The notes below the pieces were generated by a model that made no database searches, was not told the origin of the DNA, and worked only from the letters and a program-made list of their open reading frames with translations. Positions 46,429-54,905 of a stretch of DNA of 64,000 nt are shown one piece after another. Each line of letters opens with the position of its first letter. Position 1 is the first letter of the stretch. Position numbers and translations under genes: made by a program. Source of the DNA: CAWCJL01 sp963795775 (GTDB lineage: Bacteria > Acidobacteriota > Terriglobia > Terriglobales > Acidobacteriaceae); the NCBI GenBank assembly GCA_963795775.1, contig CAWCJL010000005.1:682001-746000 (forward strand), given 5' to 3'.

Positions 46429-47571
46429 TCATGGTTTCTTTTCCAGCGATGTGGGGTATCCCTGCCACAGGTATTCGAGGGCTTCGGGCAGCGTTTGCTG
46501 TTTCACGGCGCGGTCGGTGTGACCCGCGTTGCGGGCAAACAGAAATTGGTAGTGGTACCCCTTGGCCGCGAGCACGCGCGCCATGTTTTCGTTTGCGAGA
46601 ACCCAGTCGTGGAAGTTATCGCGCATGACGTTGGGGTTAAGAAGGTCGCGGTCGCCGACCTCGAGCCACAGCCGCAGTGGCTTTCGGGGTGAAGCTGGGA
46701 TGAGGTGCTCGTGGAACTCCCAGGCGCCATGAGGAGTCCGCGGGTCAGGAGGCCACTGCTGATTCACGTAGGTGCCGGAATAGGTAAGCACGCGGTGGTA
46801 GAGTTCCGGGTGGTACCAGGCCATGATGAGCGCGCAGGAGCCGCCTGAGCTTCCGCCCATGGTCGCACGGCCCTCGGGGTCATGGGTCAGCTTGATGTGG
46901 AACCGCGACTCCACCGCCGGAAGAATTTCCTGCTCTACGAACTCCGCATAGCGGCCAGACATGGTGTCGTATTCCAGCCCGCGCTCGCTTCCTTGAGCAT
47001 CGCCTCCGCCGTTGGAGATGGAGATGGCGATCATCGCCGGCACCCGGTGGTGTGCGATCAGGTTGTCGAGGGTGGTGAAAAGCAGCGGGTCTGGGCCGTC
47101 TGCTCCCACAATGAACGGCGCGGCCGTGCCGGCGAGATACTGCTTCGGAACGTATACCGTCACCCGCCGAGTGTAGTGCGCGGGGTGGCTGGTCGTAACG
47201 ATCAGCTTTGCAGGATCGGTCGGGTCGGGCTTGCCGAAGGTCCCGGGCTCCCGCGCGATGCCGGGGTAGAACTTGCTGTCCGCTGAGTTCAGAACAAATT
47301 CGGAAACGGTTCCGTGGGGCACGTCAGGCTGAGCCAGCGTCTCGGGAGCAGGTGTATGGGTAGGGCCAAGGACGAAATTGCCATCCTCGTCGGCTGGGGG
47401 CAGGGCGCCATCGGGTAGCTGCCTGGCAGCGACGTAGCCGGGCGTGTCGGGGGCACGGGTGGGTGGCACGGGGCTGCTGGGGTTCGCAGGGGGCGCCGCG
47501 GGCTTCTGTGAGTGTGCCAGAGAAAACGCGACAAGCAGAACGGCGGCGAAAGGGAAACGGGGAAAACACAT
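46429..47571 (-). CDS. Secreted esterase, CE1/enterochelin-esterase-like
   Basis: A 380-aa alpha/beta hydrolase with signal peptide ('FAAVLLVAFSLAHS'). A Pro-rich linker and a small N-terminal sandwich ('GTVSEFVLNSADSKFYPG') precede the esterase domain: 'RRVTVYVPKQY', 'IAISISNGGGDAQGSERGLEYDTMSGRYAEFVEQEILP', nucleophile Ser in 'MGGSSGGSCAL' (241 or 242), Asp in 'LEVGDRDLL' and His in 'ARNAGHTDRA'. Such enzymes remove acetyl or feruloyl groups from plant polysaccharides, which suits the adjacent GH127 locus; it is divergent from the TonB receptor. ATG 47571 with GAGG about 15 bp upstream. Substrate inferred. Confidence 0.85.
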   Translation of the reverse strand: MCFPRFPFAAVLLVAFSLAHSQKPAAPPANPSSPVPPTRAPDTPGYVAARQLPDGALPPADEDGNFVLGPTHTPAPETLAQPDVPHGTVSEFVLNSADSKFYPGIAREPGTFGKPDPTDPAKLIVTTSHPAHYTRRVTVYVPKQYLAGTAAPFIVGADGPDPLLFTTLDNLIAHHRVPAMIAISISNGGGDAQGSERGLEYDTMSGRYAEFVEQEILPAVESRFHIKLTHDPEGRATMGGSSGGSCALIMAWYHPELYHRVLTYSGTYVNQQWPPDPRTPHGAWEFHEHLIPASPRKPLRLWLEVGDRDLLNPNVMRDNFHDWVLANENMARVLAAKGYHYQFLFARNAGHTDRAVKQQTLPEALEYLWQGYPTSLEKKP

Positions 47572-47725
47572 ACGATTGCGCTTTGTCCTCGTGCGGCGAG
47601 TATAGCCCTGGATCCGACCCTGCCGGTATGGGGCGTCTCTCGTGGATCTTCGAAGGCTCCAGCGTTCGGGGATGCTCTCCGAACAGTGCGATCTCCGCGA
47701 CGCAAAAAGTCATGAGCCGGCCTAT

Positions 47726-47755
47726 TGACTGCGTAGAGAACGCGAATGTAAATTG
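47726..47755 (+). promoter_or_regulatory. Sigma-70-like promoter for the TonB receptor/GH127 locus
   Basis: TTGACT at 47726-47731 and TAAATT at 47750-47755 with an 18-bp spacer, about 75 bp before the receptor start, in the divergent intergenic region. It is the best promoter match noticed by eye; not experimentally supported. Confidence 0.45.
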
Positions 47756-47835
47756 ATCGGCGCTATAGAAAACGTTTGCTGATTGCTGCTTCCTCTGCCA
47801 GCAGTTGTGGGGCAGGGGATTTTGGGAGGATCGAA

Positions 47836-50800
47836 GTGACCGGTATCCGTCGATTTGCGGCAGTTCTAAGCTTCTTCGTTGCTCTCTTCGCCATTGGGGC
47901 GCCGAGCGCATTCGCACAGTTCAGTGGAACCATTACGGGGACAGTGCAGGACCCGAGCGGGGCCGTGGTCGGCGGCGCCAACGTGGTCCTGAAAAACACC
48001 GCTACCGGCGAGCAGAAGACGGTCAAGTCCAGCTCCTCGGGCGTGTATCAGTTTGTGAGCCTGGCGCCGGGAACGTACCAGGTGACCACGACGATGCAAG
48101 GGTTTGCTGAATCGCAGAACACCGTCGTGCTCCAGACCAACCAGACGCTCAACCTGCCCGTGACCATGGTGGTGGGAACCGCGGCGCAGGTGGTGGAGGT
48201 GACGACCCAGTCGCCGGTGCTGGACACGGCGGACACGCGGCTGCAGGAGACGCTTCCCACGAAAACGCTTTCCGTGCTGCCCCTGGCAGGCCGGAACATG
48301 ATTTCGCGAGTAACGCTGGCGCCGGGCGTGACAGGCACGGGCGTGACAGGGAACGGCAGCCCCGGATCGGGCCGCGATAACTTCTCGACCGAGACGCAGG
48401 TGGATGCCAGCGCCAACGGGCAGGGTGCGGTGGGCAACATGTACATCGTGGATGGCCTCGATGTGAGCAGCTCCATCCGCCCAGGCGTGCTGAACATGAC
48501 GCCGAATCCCGACTCCATCCAGGAAGCGAGCATACAGACCAACACATACAACGTGGATTATGGGCGCGCCAGTTCGATTCAGATGACGATGACCACCAAG
48601 TCGGGAACCAGCTCCTACCACGGAAACGTGAGCGACTACTTCACGTACCAGGGCCTGTTTGCCGGGACCGAGTTCACGCACAAATACGCTCCATTCCACA
48701 GCAACAACATTTCGGCCACGCTGGGCGGTCCGATCATTCCACACCGCAACGGCTTCTTTTTCTTCTCGATCGAGCCGCTCCGTGCCTCGACGGCCGTGAC
48801 GAGCAACATCACCTTTGAGGATCCTGCGTTCACACAGTTTGCCGCGGCAACCTTCCCCGGCACGGTGGGAACGAAGATTCTGACTACGTACCCGGTTTCG
48901 AAGGTCTCAAACGTCGTCGTAAATTCGACCGCGGCCAGCATCTATCCGGCGAACACCACCGGCAACCCGGTGTGCGGCACCCCCTCCACCTTTAACCTGC
49001 CGTGCAGCACGGCCGTTCTGGATTCCGGCAACTACACCGATACCGCGTACCGCAACGGCAACCAGTACAGCATTCGTCTGGACAAGAGCCTGGGCGGCGA
49101 TCGCCTGTACGGCACCTTTTATCGCACCACCCTCAACACCAACACGCCCAACCCGCGCGCAGCGTTTGCGACCACCAACACGTTCAGCCAGTATGCGATC
49201 CAGGTGAATGAAACGCACACTTTCAGCGCGAACACGCTCAACGAGGCGGCCTTCGCGGTGATGCGGGTCGAGGGCGTGCAGCCGGCCACCGGACTCTTCA
49301 CCGTCCCGGTGGTGAACGTGACCGGCCTGGGCCAGGGCTTTGGCGCGGGATTTGCCACCGGCGATTTCATCCAGCACAACTACCACTGGCGTGACGTGCT
49401 GACTCACACTTTCAAGTCCCATGACGTGCGCGTGGGCTACGAGGGGCTCTTCGCGGATGACGTCGAGGTCTTCAACGGGCCATACGATCAGCCGACATTC
49501 CAGTTCAACAGCCTGCTGGACCTGGCGCGCGATAACGTATATCAGGAAACCGGGCTGGCCTATGATCCGTTGTCGGGCCAGAAGTCGCAGTACGACTGGA
49601 ACGCGGCGGGCACCACCAACGGCCTCTTCGCGGAGGACACCTGGAAGGTGAATCAGCGGCTGACCGTGAACTACGGCTTGCGCTGGGACGACTATGGCAA
49701 CCCGTATTCGCGCAGCGCGAACACGGCCTTCGGAAACTTCTTCTTCGGCCCCGGCCTGAATGAGCAGGAACAGATTGCAAACGGCATCGTGGTGCGTCAC
49801 AAGCATGCCCTGAACCGCTCGATCACAGATGTGTTCAGCCCGCGTGGTGGCGTCGCCTGGGACATCAACGGTGATGGAAAGTGGCTGCTGAGGGGCGGCG
49901 CGGGCTTCTTCCACAACTGGCCCACGCTCGCCAACCTGCAGGAAGAGTTCCGCGGCAACCCGCCGGGAAACATTTTCCCGACCTTCTACGGGGGCCAGAC
50001 TCCGGCGCCTATCTTCGGCTTCGGCACCTCGAACAGCAAGCCGTTCAACTTCCCCTATCCCACGCTGCCGGCGCGATCTCTCAACGCGAAGGGCGGCATT
50101 ACGGGACTGCAGTTCACTATCGGCGGCATCGACCCGAACCTGATCTCGCCGGTGACCTACACCTATTCGGCTTCGCTTGATCACGAGCTCACGAGCAAGC
50201 TAGTGGCGAGCGTGGCCTACTCGGGCGCGAATGGCAGAAGCCTGCTTTCCGGCGGCGGCCAGGTCTACAACGTGAGTTATGGACAGGACATCAACGTGCA
50301 GCAAGGTGACCTGATCATTCACAACAGCACCGTGCCCACGCGCCTGAACACCAGCTTCGGATCGGTGAACTACACCCGGAACGATCGCGTTTCCGACTAC
50401 AACGCGTTCATCGTCGGTCTGCGTGGGCGCTTTCAGCGCGCCTTCTTTAATGCTTCCTACACCCGCTCCTCTTCGAAAGACGACACGCAGGTATACCCCA
50501 CTTACATCAACCCGCACCAGTTCTATGGGCCATCGAACTGGGATGCGCCCAACCGCTTTTCCCTGGCGTGGAACTATCAGTTTCCGGACGTAAACCATGC
50601 GTCGGGATTCCTGGGCCGTACCGGCAGCGGATGGCAGTTGAGCGGCACCACCATCCTGCAGAGCGGGAACCCGTTCAACGTGTATACGAACGCACCCTTT
50701 GCGCCGCTGAAGGACGCGAACGGAACCTTCATCGGCTATGCGCCCGGCAGCGGTGACTACAACGCCGACGGCGATAATTTCGACTTCCCGAACGTGAATA

Positions 50801-51126
50801 CCTATCAGCACAACAACATCCGGAAGGGCTTCCTTACCGGTGTATTCACACAAAACAACTTCGCTGCTCCGGGATTCGGGCTCGAAGGCAATGAGCGCTA
50901 TAACAGCTTCCGTGCTCCGGGGTACCAGGAGTGGGACGCGTCGCTGCTAAAGAACACGGCCATTGCGGAGAGCGTATCGCTCCAGCTTCGGTTCGAGTTC
51001 TTCAACCTGTTCAACCATCCCAACCTGACGAATGTGGTTACCAACCTGCCGGACGGAAACTTTGGCAAGGCAACGCAGCAGTTGTCGCCCCGGTTCCTCC
51101 AGCTTGGCGCTAACATTATCTTTTGA
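47836..51126 (+). CDS. TonB-dependent receptor with N-terminal carboxypeptidase-D-like domain
   Basis: An outer-membrane receptor of 1,096 aa. I choose the GTG at 47836, with GGGAGGA at 47824-47830, over the upstream in-frame ATG at 47776; it gives a clean signal peptide ('FAAVLSFFVALFAIGAPSAFA'). CarboxypepD-like domain: 'FSGTITGTVQDPSGAVVGGANVVLK'. Plug: 'TLSVLPLAGRNMISRVTLAPG', 'MYIVDGLDVSS', 'IQTNTYNVDYGRASSIQMTM'. Large barrel ending 'FLQLGANIIF'. It is probably the import channel for oligosaccharides released by the downstream GH127 enzymes (inference from order). No SusD-like lipoprotein follows; a TPR protein takes that place. Confidence 0.93.
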   Translation: MTGIRRFAAVLSFFVALFAIGAPSAFAQFSGTITGTVQDPSGAVVGGANVVLKNTATGEQKTVKSSSSGVYQFVSLAPGTYQVTTTMQGFAESQNTVVLQTNQTLNLPVTMVVGTAAQVVEVTTQSPVLDTADTRLQETLPTKTLSVLPLAGRNMISRVTLAPGVTGTGVTGNGSPGSGRDNFSTETQVDASANGQGAVGNMYIVDGLDVSSSIRPGVLNMTPNPDSIQEASIQTNTYNVDYGRASSIQMTMTTKSGTSSYHGNVSDYFTYQGLFAGTEFTHKYAPFHSNNISATLGGPIIPHRNGFFFFSIEPLRASTAVTSNITFEDPAFTQFAAATFPGTVGTKILTTYPVSKVSNVVVNSTAASIYPANTTGNPVCGTPSTFNLPCSTAVLDSGNYTDTAYRNGNQYSIRLDKSLGGDRLYGTFYRTTLNTNTPNPRAAFATTNTFSQYAIQVNETHTFSANTLNEAAFAVMRVEGVQPATGLFTVPVVNVTGLGQGFGAGFATGDFIQHNYHWRDVLTHTFKSHDVRVGYEGLFADDVEVFNGPYDQPTFQFNSLLDLARDNVYQETGLAYDPLSGQKSQYDWNAAGTTNGLFAEDTWKVNQRLTVNYGLRWDDYGNPYSRSANTAFGNFFFGPGLNEQEQIANGIVVRHKHALNRSITDVFSPRGGVAWDINGDGKWLLRGGAGFFHNWPTLANLQEEFRGNPPGNIFPTFYGGQTPAPIFGFGTSNSKPFNFPYPTLPARSLNAKGGITGLQFTIGGIDPNLISPVTYTYSASLDHELTSKLVASVAYSGANGRSLLSGGGQVYNVSYGQDINVQQGDLIIHNSTVPTRLNTSFGSVNYTRNDRVSDYNAFIVGLRGRFQRAFFNASYTRSSSKDDTQVYPTYINPHQFYGPSNWDAPNRFSLAWNYQFPDVNHASGFLGRTGSGWQLSGTTILQSGNPFNVYTNAPFAPLKDANGTFIGYAPGSGDYNADGDNFDFPNVNTYQHNNIRKGFLTGVFTQNNFAAPGFGLEGNERYNSFRAPGYQEWDASLLKNTAIAESVSLQLRFEFFNLFNHPNLTNVVTNLPDGNFGKATQQLSPRFLQLGANIIF

Positions 51127-51141
51127 GCGAAAATTGTCTTC

Positions 51142-51170
51142 AGGGCGAAGCTCGTCTCTTCGTCCCTTTC
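51142..51170 (+). terminator. Weak hairpin after the TonB receptor gene
   Basis: AGGGCGAAG (51142-51150) can pair with CTTCG-T-CCCT (51158-51167) with one bulge, followed only by TTC. It may act as an attenuator that lowers expression of the downstream TPR and GH127 genes relative to the receptor. The short T-run makes full termination doubtful. Confidence 0.3.
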
Positions 51171-51232
51171 TCAGCAGCAGGGGTGCAATCAGGGGCCGGC
51201 GGTAAAAAGTTCGTGGGCCAGCGCGGGTACGG

Positions 51233-52705
51233 ATGTTCCAGATGGTGAAGGTCGCAGGGTGCGTAAGTGCAGCGGCAATGCTTCTGGGTACGGCTGTGTT
51301 CGCGCAGGCTCCGGGCGATAGCGCCGGGGCGATCCTGTCCGCTCTGCAACAGAGAGACTACGCGCGCGCTATAGCAGAAGCGGACGCTGCACTGCGGACG
51401 AGGCCCGGAGATTGCCGCGTGCTGACCATGCGCGGCCTGGCACTCGAAAACCAGGGGCGCACCGGCGACGGGCTTCTGTCGTATCAGCAGGCTCTGCGTG
51501 CCTGCCCGCAATTCATCCCGGCTCTGGAAGGGGCCGCGCAGGTGTACTATGTCCGCCAGTCTCCTGAGGCGAAGCCGCTGCTTGAGCGCATACTCGTCCA
51601 GCGGCCGGATGACGTGACGAGCAATGCGATGATGGCGGCCATTGACGCGCGAGAAGGGGATTGCCCATCGGCTCTGCCGTATTTCCGCAAGAGCCTGCCA
51701 CTGGTAGAGAAGAACGCGGCAGCGGGGCGCGAATACGCCGCCTGCCTGCTGGCTACGGATGCACACAGGGAAGCGGTCGAGTTCCTCCGGTCGACGCTCG
51801 AGCGCGACAACAGCGTGGATGCGCGGTTGCGCCTGGCGTATGCGCAGTGGAAGGCGAAGGACGATAACGGTGCGCTGGCCACGCTCACTCCGCTGCTTAC
51901 GCCGGCATCGGCAGATGCGAAGGTGCTGGCACTTGGAGCCCAGGTGGCGGAAGATAAAGGAAACACGCCACAGGCGGTGGACTGGCTGCGGCGGGCGATT
52001 CTGGCGAGTCCGGACAACCTGCAGAATTACCTTCTGTTCGCCACCCTTTCCTTCAATCACGCGTCGTTCCCCGTCGGCGTGGATATCGTGAACGCAGGGT
52101 TGAAGCGGATGCCGCAGTCTGCCCAGCTTTATCTCGCGAGGGGCGTGCTTTATGTGCAGATGAGCCGGTTCGATGCGGCACTGCAGGACTTCGAGCAGGC
52201 CCACAGACTCGATCCGCATCTGTCCTTCGCCGAAGATGCGATCGGGATGCTGCACAGCCAGCAGCATGATCCCGCCGCATCGCTTGCCGTATTTGAACAA
52301 CAGATCCAGCGTCATCCGGACGATGCGCTGCTTCAGTATCTCTATGCCGAGGCACTTTCAGAGAAGCAAGGCGACAACGGCGCGCAACAAAAAGCACTGG
52401 CGGCGGCACGGAAAGCCGTTGCGCTGGAGCCGGACTACCAGCCGGCGAATGATCTGCTATGTGTTCTGCTGCTGCGAACGAACGATCTGCATGGGGTGGT
52501 GCAGGTGTCGCAAAGGGCGCTGCAGCAAAATCCGGACGATGAAGTCGCTGTTTACCAGCAGATGCAGGCGCAGCGGCGGCTGGGCGATAACGCAGCCGTG
52601 CATACTCTGGTAGACCGGCTGAATGAGCTGAAGAAACATAGCCAGGAACAGAAGACGAAGTATCTGCTGCAGGAAGCCGATAACTCGGCAGCAAGACAGG
52701 AATAG
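51233..52705 (+). CDS. Exported tetratricopeptide-repeat protein
   Basis: A 490-aa protein with a signal peptide ('VAGCVSAAAMLLGTAVFAQ') and about ten TPR-like helical pairs, for example 'YARAIAEADAALRTRPGD', 'GDGLLSYQQALRACPQFIPALEGAAQVY', 'AVDWLRRAILASPDNL', 'AALQDFEQAHRLDPHLSFA' and 'AARKAVALEPDYQPANDLLCVLL'. There is no catalytic domain. It lies between a TonB receptor (106 bp) and a GH127 gene (40 bp) on the same strand. This suggests a periplasmic or outer-membrane-associated scaffold, or a glycan-handling partner in a locus lacking SusD. ATG 51233; frame intact. Confidence 0.85.
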   Translation: MFQMVKVAGCVSAAAMLLGTAVFAQAPGDSAGAILSALQQRDYARAIAEADAALRTRPGDCRVLTMRGLALENQGRTGDGLLSYQQALRACPQFIPALEGAAQVYYVRQSPEAKPLLERILVQRPDDVTSNAMMAAIDAREGDCPSALPYFRKSLPLVEKNAAAGREYAACLLATDAHREAVEFLRSTLERDNSVDARLRLAYAQWKAKDDNGALATLTPLLTPASADAKVLALGAQVAEDKGNTPQAVDWLRRAILASPDNLQNYLLFATLSFNHASFPVGVDIVNAGLKRMPQSAQLYLARGVLYVQMSRFDAALQDFEQAHRLDPHLSFAEDAIGMLHSQQHDPAASLAVFEQQIQRHPDDALLQYLYAEALSEKQGDNGAQQKALAAARKAVALEPDYQPANDLLCVLLLRTNDLHGVVQVSQRALQQNPDDEVAVYQQMQAQRRLGDNAAVHTLVDRLNELKKHSQEQKTKYLLQEADNSAARQE

Positions 52706-52745
52706 CCCAGACCACACATCCGGGCCGAAACAGGAAGGGAATGCA

Positions 52746-54842
52746 ATGAGTCAAGAGTCTGCGATCACGCGCCGGAAGTTCCTCACCACCACCGCTACCA
52801 TCACTGCGGGTTCGCTTGCAGCTCGTTCTGCATACGGCCTGAGCACACTGGGACTGGAGTCGTCGCAGGCTGCCCAGACACAGACCGGGACAGCTGCAGC
52901 GGGCGAGGACTCGCACCTCTCCTCGGACTGGAAGGAGCAGGGGGTGCTGAATCTATCCAAGTCTCCTCACGCGAAGCTCAAGAATATTCCCGTGCGCGCG
53001 GTTGTGATTCAGCAGGGCTTCTGGTCCAAGAGGCGCACCACCAACGTGCAATCCAGTATCCCCAGCATGCATGACGAGTTGGTGGCACACGGACGCATGG
53101 ATAACTTCCGCCGGCTGGAAGGGAAGTCCAGTGAGCCGCAAAAGGGGCCGGTGTATTCGGATTCGGACATTTATAAGTGGACCGAGGCTGTTGGCTTCGT
53201 GCTGCAGTCCGGAGATCAGCCGGCACTGCGCCAGACCACCGAGGCGATGATCCGTGACGTGGTGGCGGTACAGGAACCCAGCGGGTATCTGAATACGTAT
53301 TTTGTTGGCGACCGCGCCTCCGAGCGCATGCAGCCGAAAATCCAGACGACCGGCCACGAGCTCTACAACATCGGGCACCTGCTGCAGGGAGCCATCGCGT
53401 ACTACCGGGCGACCGGAGACCCCACCCTGCTCGAAGCCGGTATGCGCTTTGTCGATAATTTCCTCTTGCCGAACTACGGTCCGGCTCCCAATCAGAAGCC
53501 CATCGTCGCGGGTCATCCCGAGATAGAAATGTCGCTGATCGAACTCTATCGCACGACCGGAAATCGCAAATACCTCGATCTAGCGGGTTACATTCTGCAC
53601 GGTGACGACCGGATTCCGTTAAAGGAACAGCAGATCGTTTACATGTTCTGCGGCATCCCGTTTACCTCCCGTACAAAGCTGGAAGGACATGCGGTCCGCG
53701 CCATGTACGCATGCTGCGGGGCCACCGACTACTACCTGGAGACGGGCGATCCTGCCTATCTAAACACTCTGCAGAAACTCTGGCACGATCTGTACGAGCA
53801 CCAGATGTATATCACCGGTGGGGTAGGTGCGCGGAGCCAGGGCGAGGCCTTTGGGGATGCTTATGAGCTGCCGAACGAGCGCGCGTACGGAGAAAGTTGC
53901 GCCGCTATCGGCAACATGATGTGGAACTGGCGCATGCTTGCCGCCACCGGCGACGCGCGCCATGCAGATGTGATTGAGCGCGCGCTCTACAACGGCATTA
54001 ACTCGGGTATGTCGCTCGATGGCAGGATGTATTGCTACCGCAATCCGCTTGCCTTTGACCCAACTACCGGGGACACGATCCGCAACCCGTGGTATGACAC
54101 GACCTGCTGTCCGCCGAACCTCGAACGTACGCTGGCCTCACTGCCGGGTTATTTCTATAGCACGGCAAAGGACGGCGTCTATGTGCATCTCTATGACAAC
54201 TCAGAGATGAAGTGGCCGCTTGAAAGCGGGAATGAGCTGCACATAAAGCAGCAAACCAACTATCCGTGGGACGGCGCGGTTGCGTTGACTGTAGCTCCCG
54301 TAAAGCCGGAGTTCTTCACCGTATACGTGCGCATACCCGGCTGGTCGCGTCGCTCCGCCGTAAAGGTGAACGGGGTACCGGTATCGGGCGTGGTGCCCGG
54401 CCGCTATCTCGCCATCGCACGCAAGTGGTCAGGCCCGACAGTGGTGGAAGTATCCTTTGACATGGAGCCGCAGATCATTCGGGCGAATCCTGCGGTGGCG
54501 GAAGATACCGGCCGCATCGCGATCCAGCGCGGACCGGTGGTGTATTGCATGGAGGGACTGGACCAGGAGAAGGGGACGGATCCCAAGACGTTCTCGCTGT
54601 ACACGGCACGCCTGACAAACGATACCAAGGCGCAGCCCCGGCCGGAGATGCTGGACGGCATTGTGCTGCTGGAGCATCCCGGGTCGGTCCCCGAATCCGT
54701 GGATCAGGCCGATTTGTATCAGTCAGCATTGCCTGTTGAGACGAAGCAGACGCCCACGTCCCTGCGGCTCATTCCATACTATGCATGGTCCAACCGCGAA
54801 AAATCGTCCATGCAGGTCTGGGTGCCGTACGTGCAGGTGTGA
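52746..54842 (+). CDS. GH127 beta-L-arabinofuranosidase-family enzyme (DUF1680), Tat-exported
   Basis: A 698-aa exported hydrolase with a twin-arginine signal ('TRRKFLTTTATITAGSLAARSA'). The GH127 (alpha/alpha)6 domain includes 'GFWSKRRTTNVQSSIPSMHD', 'YLNTYF', 'HELYNIGHLLQGAIAYYRATG', 'GHPEIEMSLIELYRTTG', 'GHAVRAMYACCGATDYYLETG' and 'YITGGVGARSQGEAFGDAYELPNERAYGESCAAIG'. The zinc/catalytic cysteine pair is Cys454-Cys455 in 'DTTCCPPNLERTLASLPGYFY'. The beta-sandwich C-terminus has 'YVRIPGWSRRSAVKVNG' and 'IQRGPVVYCMEG'. Characterised relatives use a Cys nucleophile held by Zn to release beta-L-arabinofuranose from hydroxyproline-rich glycoproteins or plant glycans. ATG 52746 with AGGAAGGG upstream. 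Confidence 0.93.
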   Translation: MSQESAITRRKFLTTTATITAGSLAARSAYGLSTLGLESSQAAQTQTGTAAAGEDSHLSSDWKEQGVLNLSKSPHAKLKNIPVRAVVIQQGFWSKRRTTNVQSSIPSMHDELVAHGRMDNFRRLEGKSSEPQKGPVYSDSDIYKWTEAVGFVLQSGDQPALRQTTEAMIRDVVAVQEPSGYLNTYFVGDRASERMQPKIQTTGHELYNIGHLLQGAIAYYRATGDPTLLEAGMRFVDNFLLPNYGPAPNQKPIVAGHPEIEMSLIELYRTTGNRKYLDLAGYILHGDDRIPLKEQQIVYMFCGIPFTSRTKLEGHAVRAMYACCGATDYYLETGDPAYLNTLQKLWHDLYEHQMYITGGVGARSQGEAFGDAYELPNERAYGESCAAIGNMMWNWRMLAATGDARHADVIERALYNGINSGMSLDGRMYCYRNPLAFDPTTGDTIRNPWYDTTCCPPNLERTLASLPGYFYSTAKDGVYVHLYDNSEMKWPLESGNELHIKQQTNYPWDGAVALTVAPVKPEFFTVYVRIPGWSRRSAVKVNGVPVSGVVPGRYLAIARKWSGPTVVEVSFDMEPQIIRANPAVAEDTGRIAIQRGPVVYCMEGLDQEKGTDPKTFSLYTARLTNDTKAQPRPEMLDGIVLLEHPGSVPESVDQADLYQSALPVETKQTPTSLRLIPYYAWSNREKSSMQVWVPYVQV

Positions 54843-54905
54843 GTTATCGGAACGACGGTCATCGCTTAACGAGACGGAAGAGTCGCAGGAAGAAGGAGTG
54901 CTAAG

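Noticed and set aside
48907..50184. A 425-codon minus-strand open frame antisense to the TonB receptor
   Set aside because: It lies wholly within a gene with clear family motifs. Its Arg/Val/Ala-rich composition is the usual mirror of GC-rich coding DNA, and it has no motif of its own.
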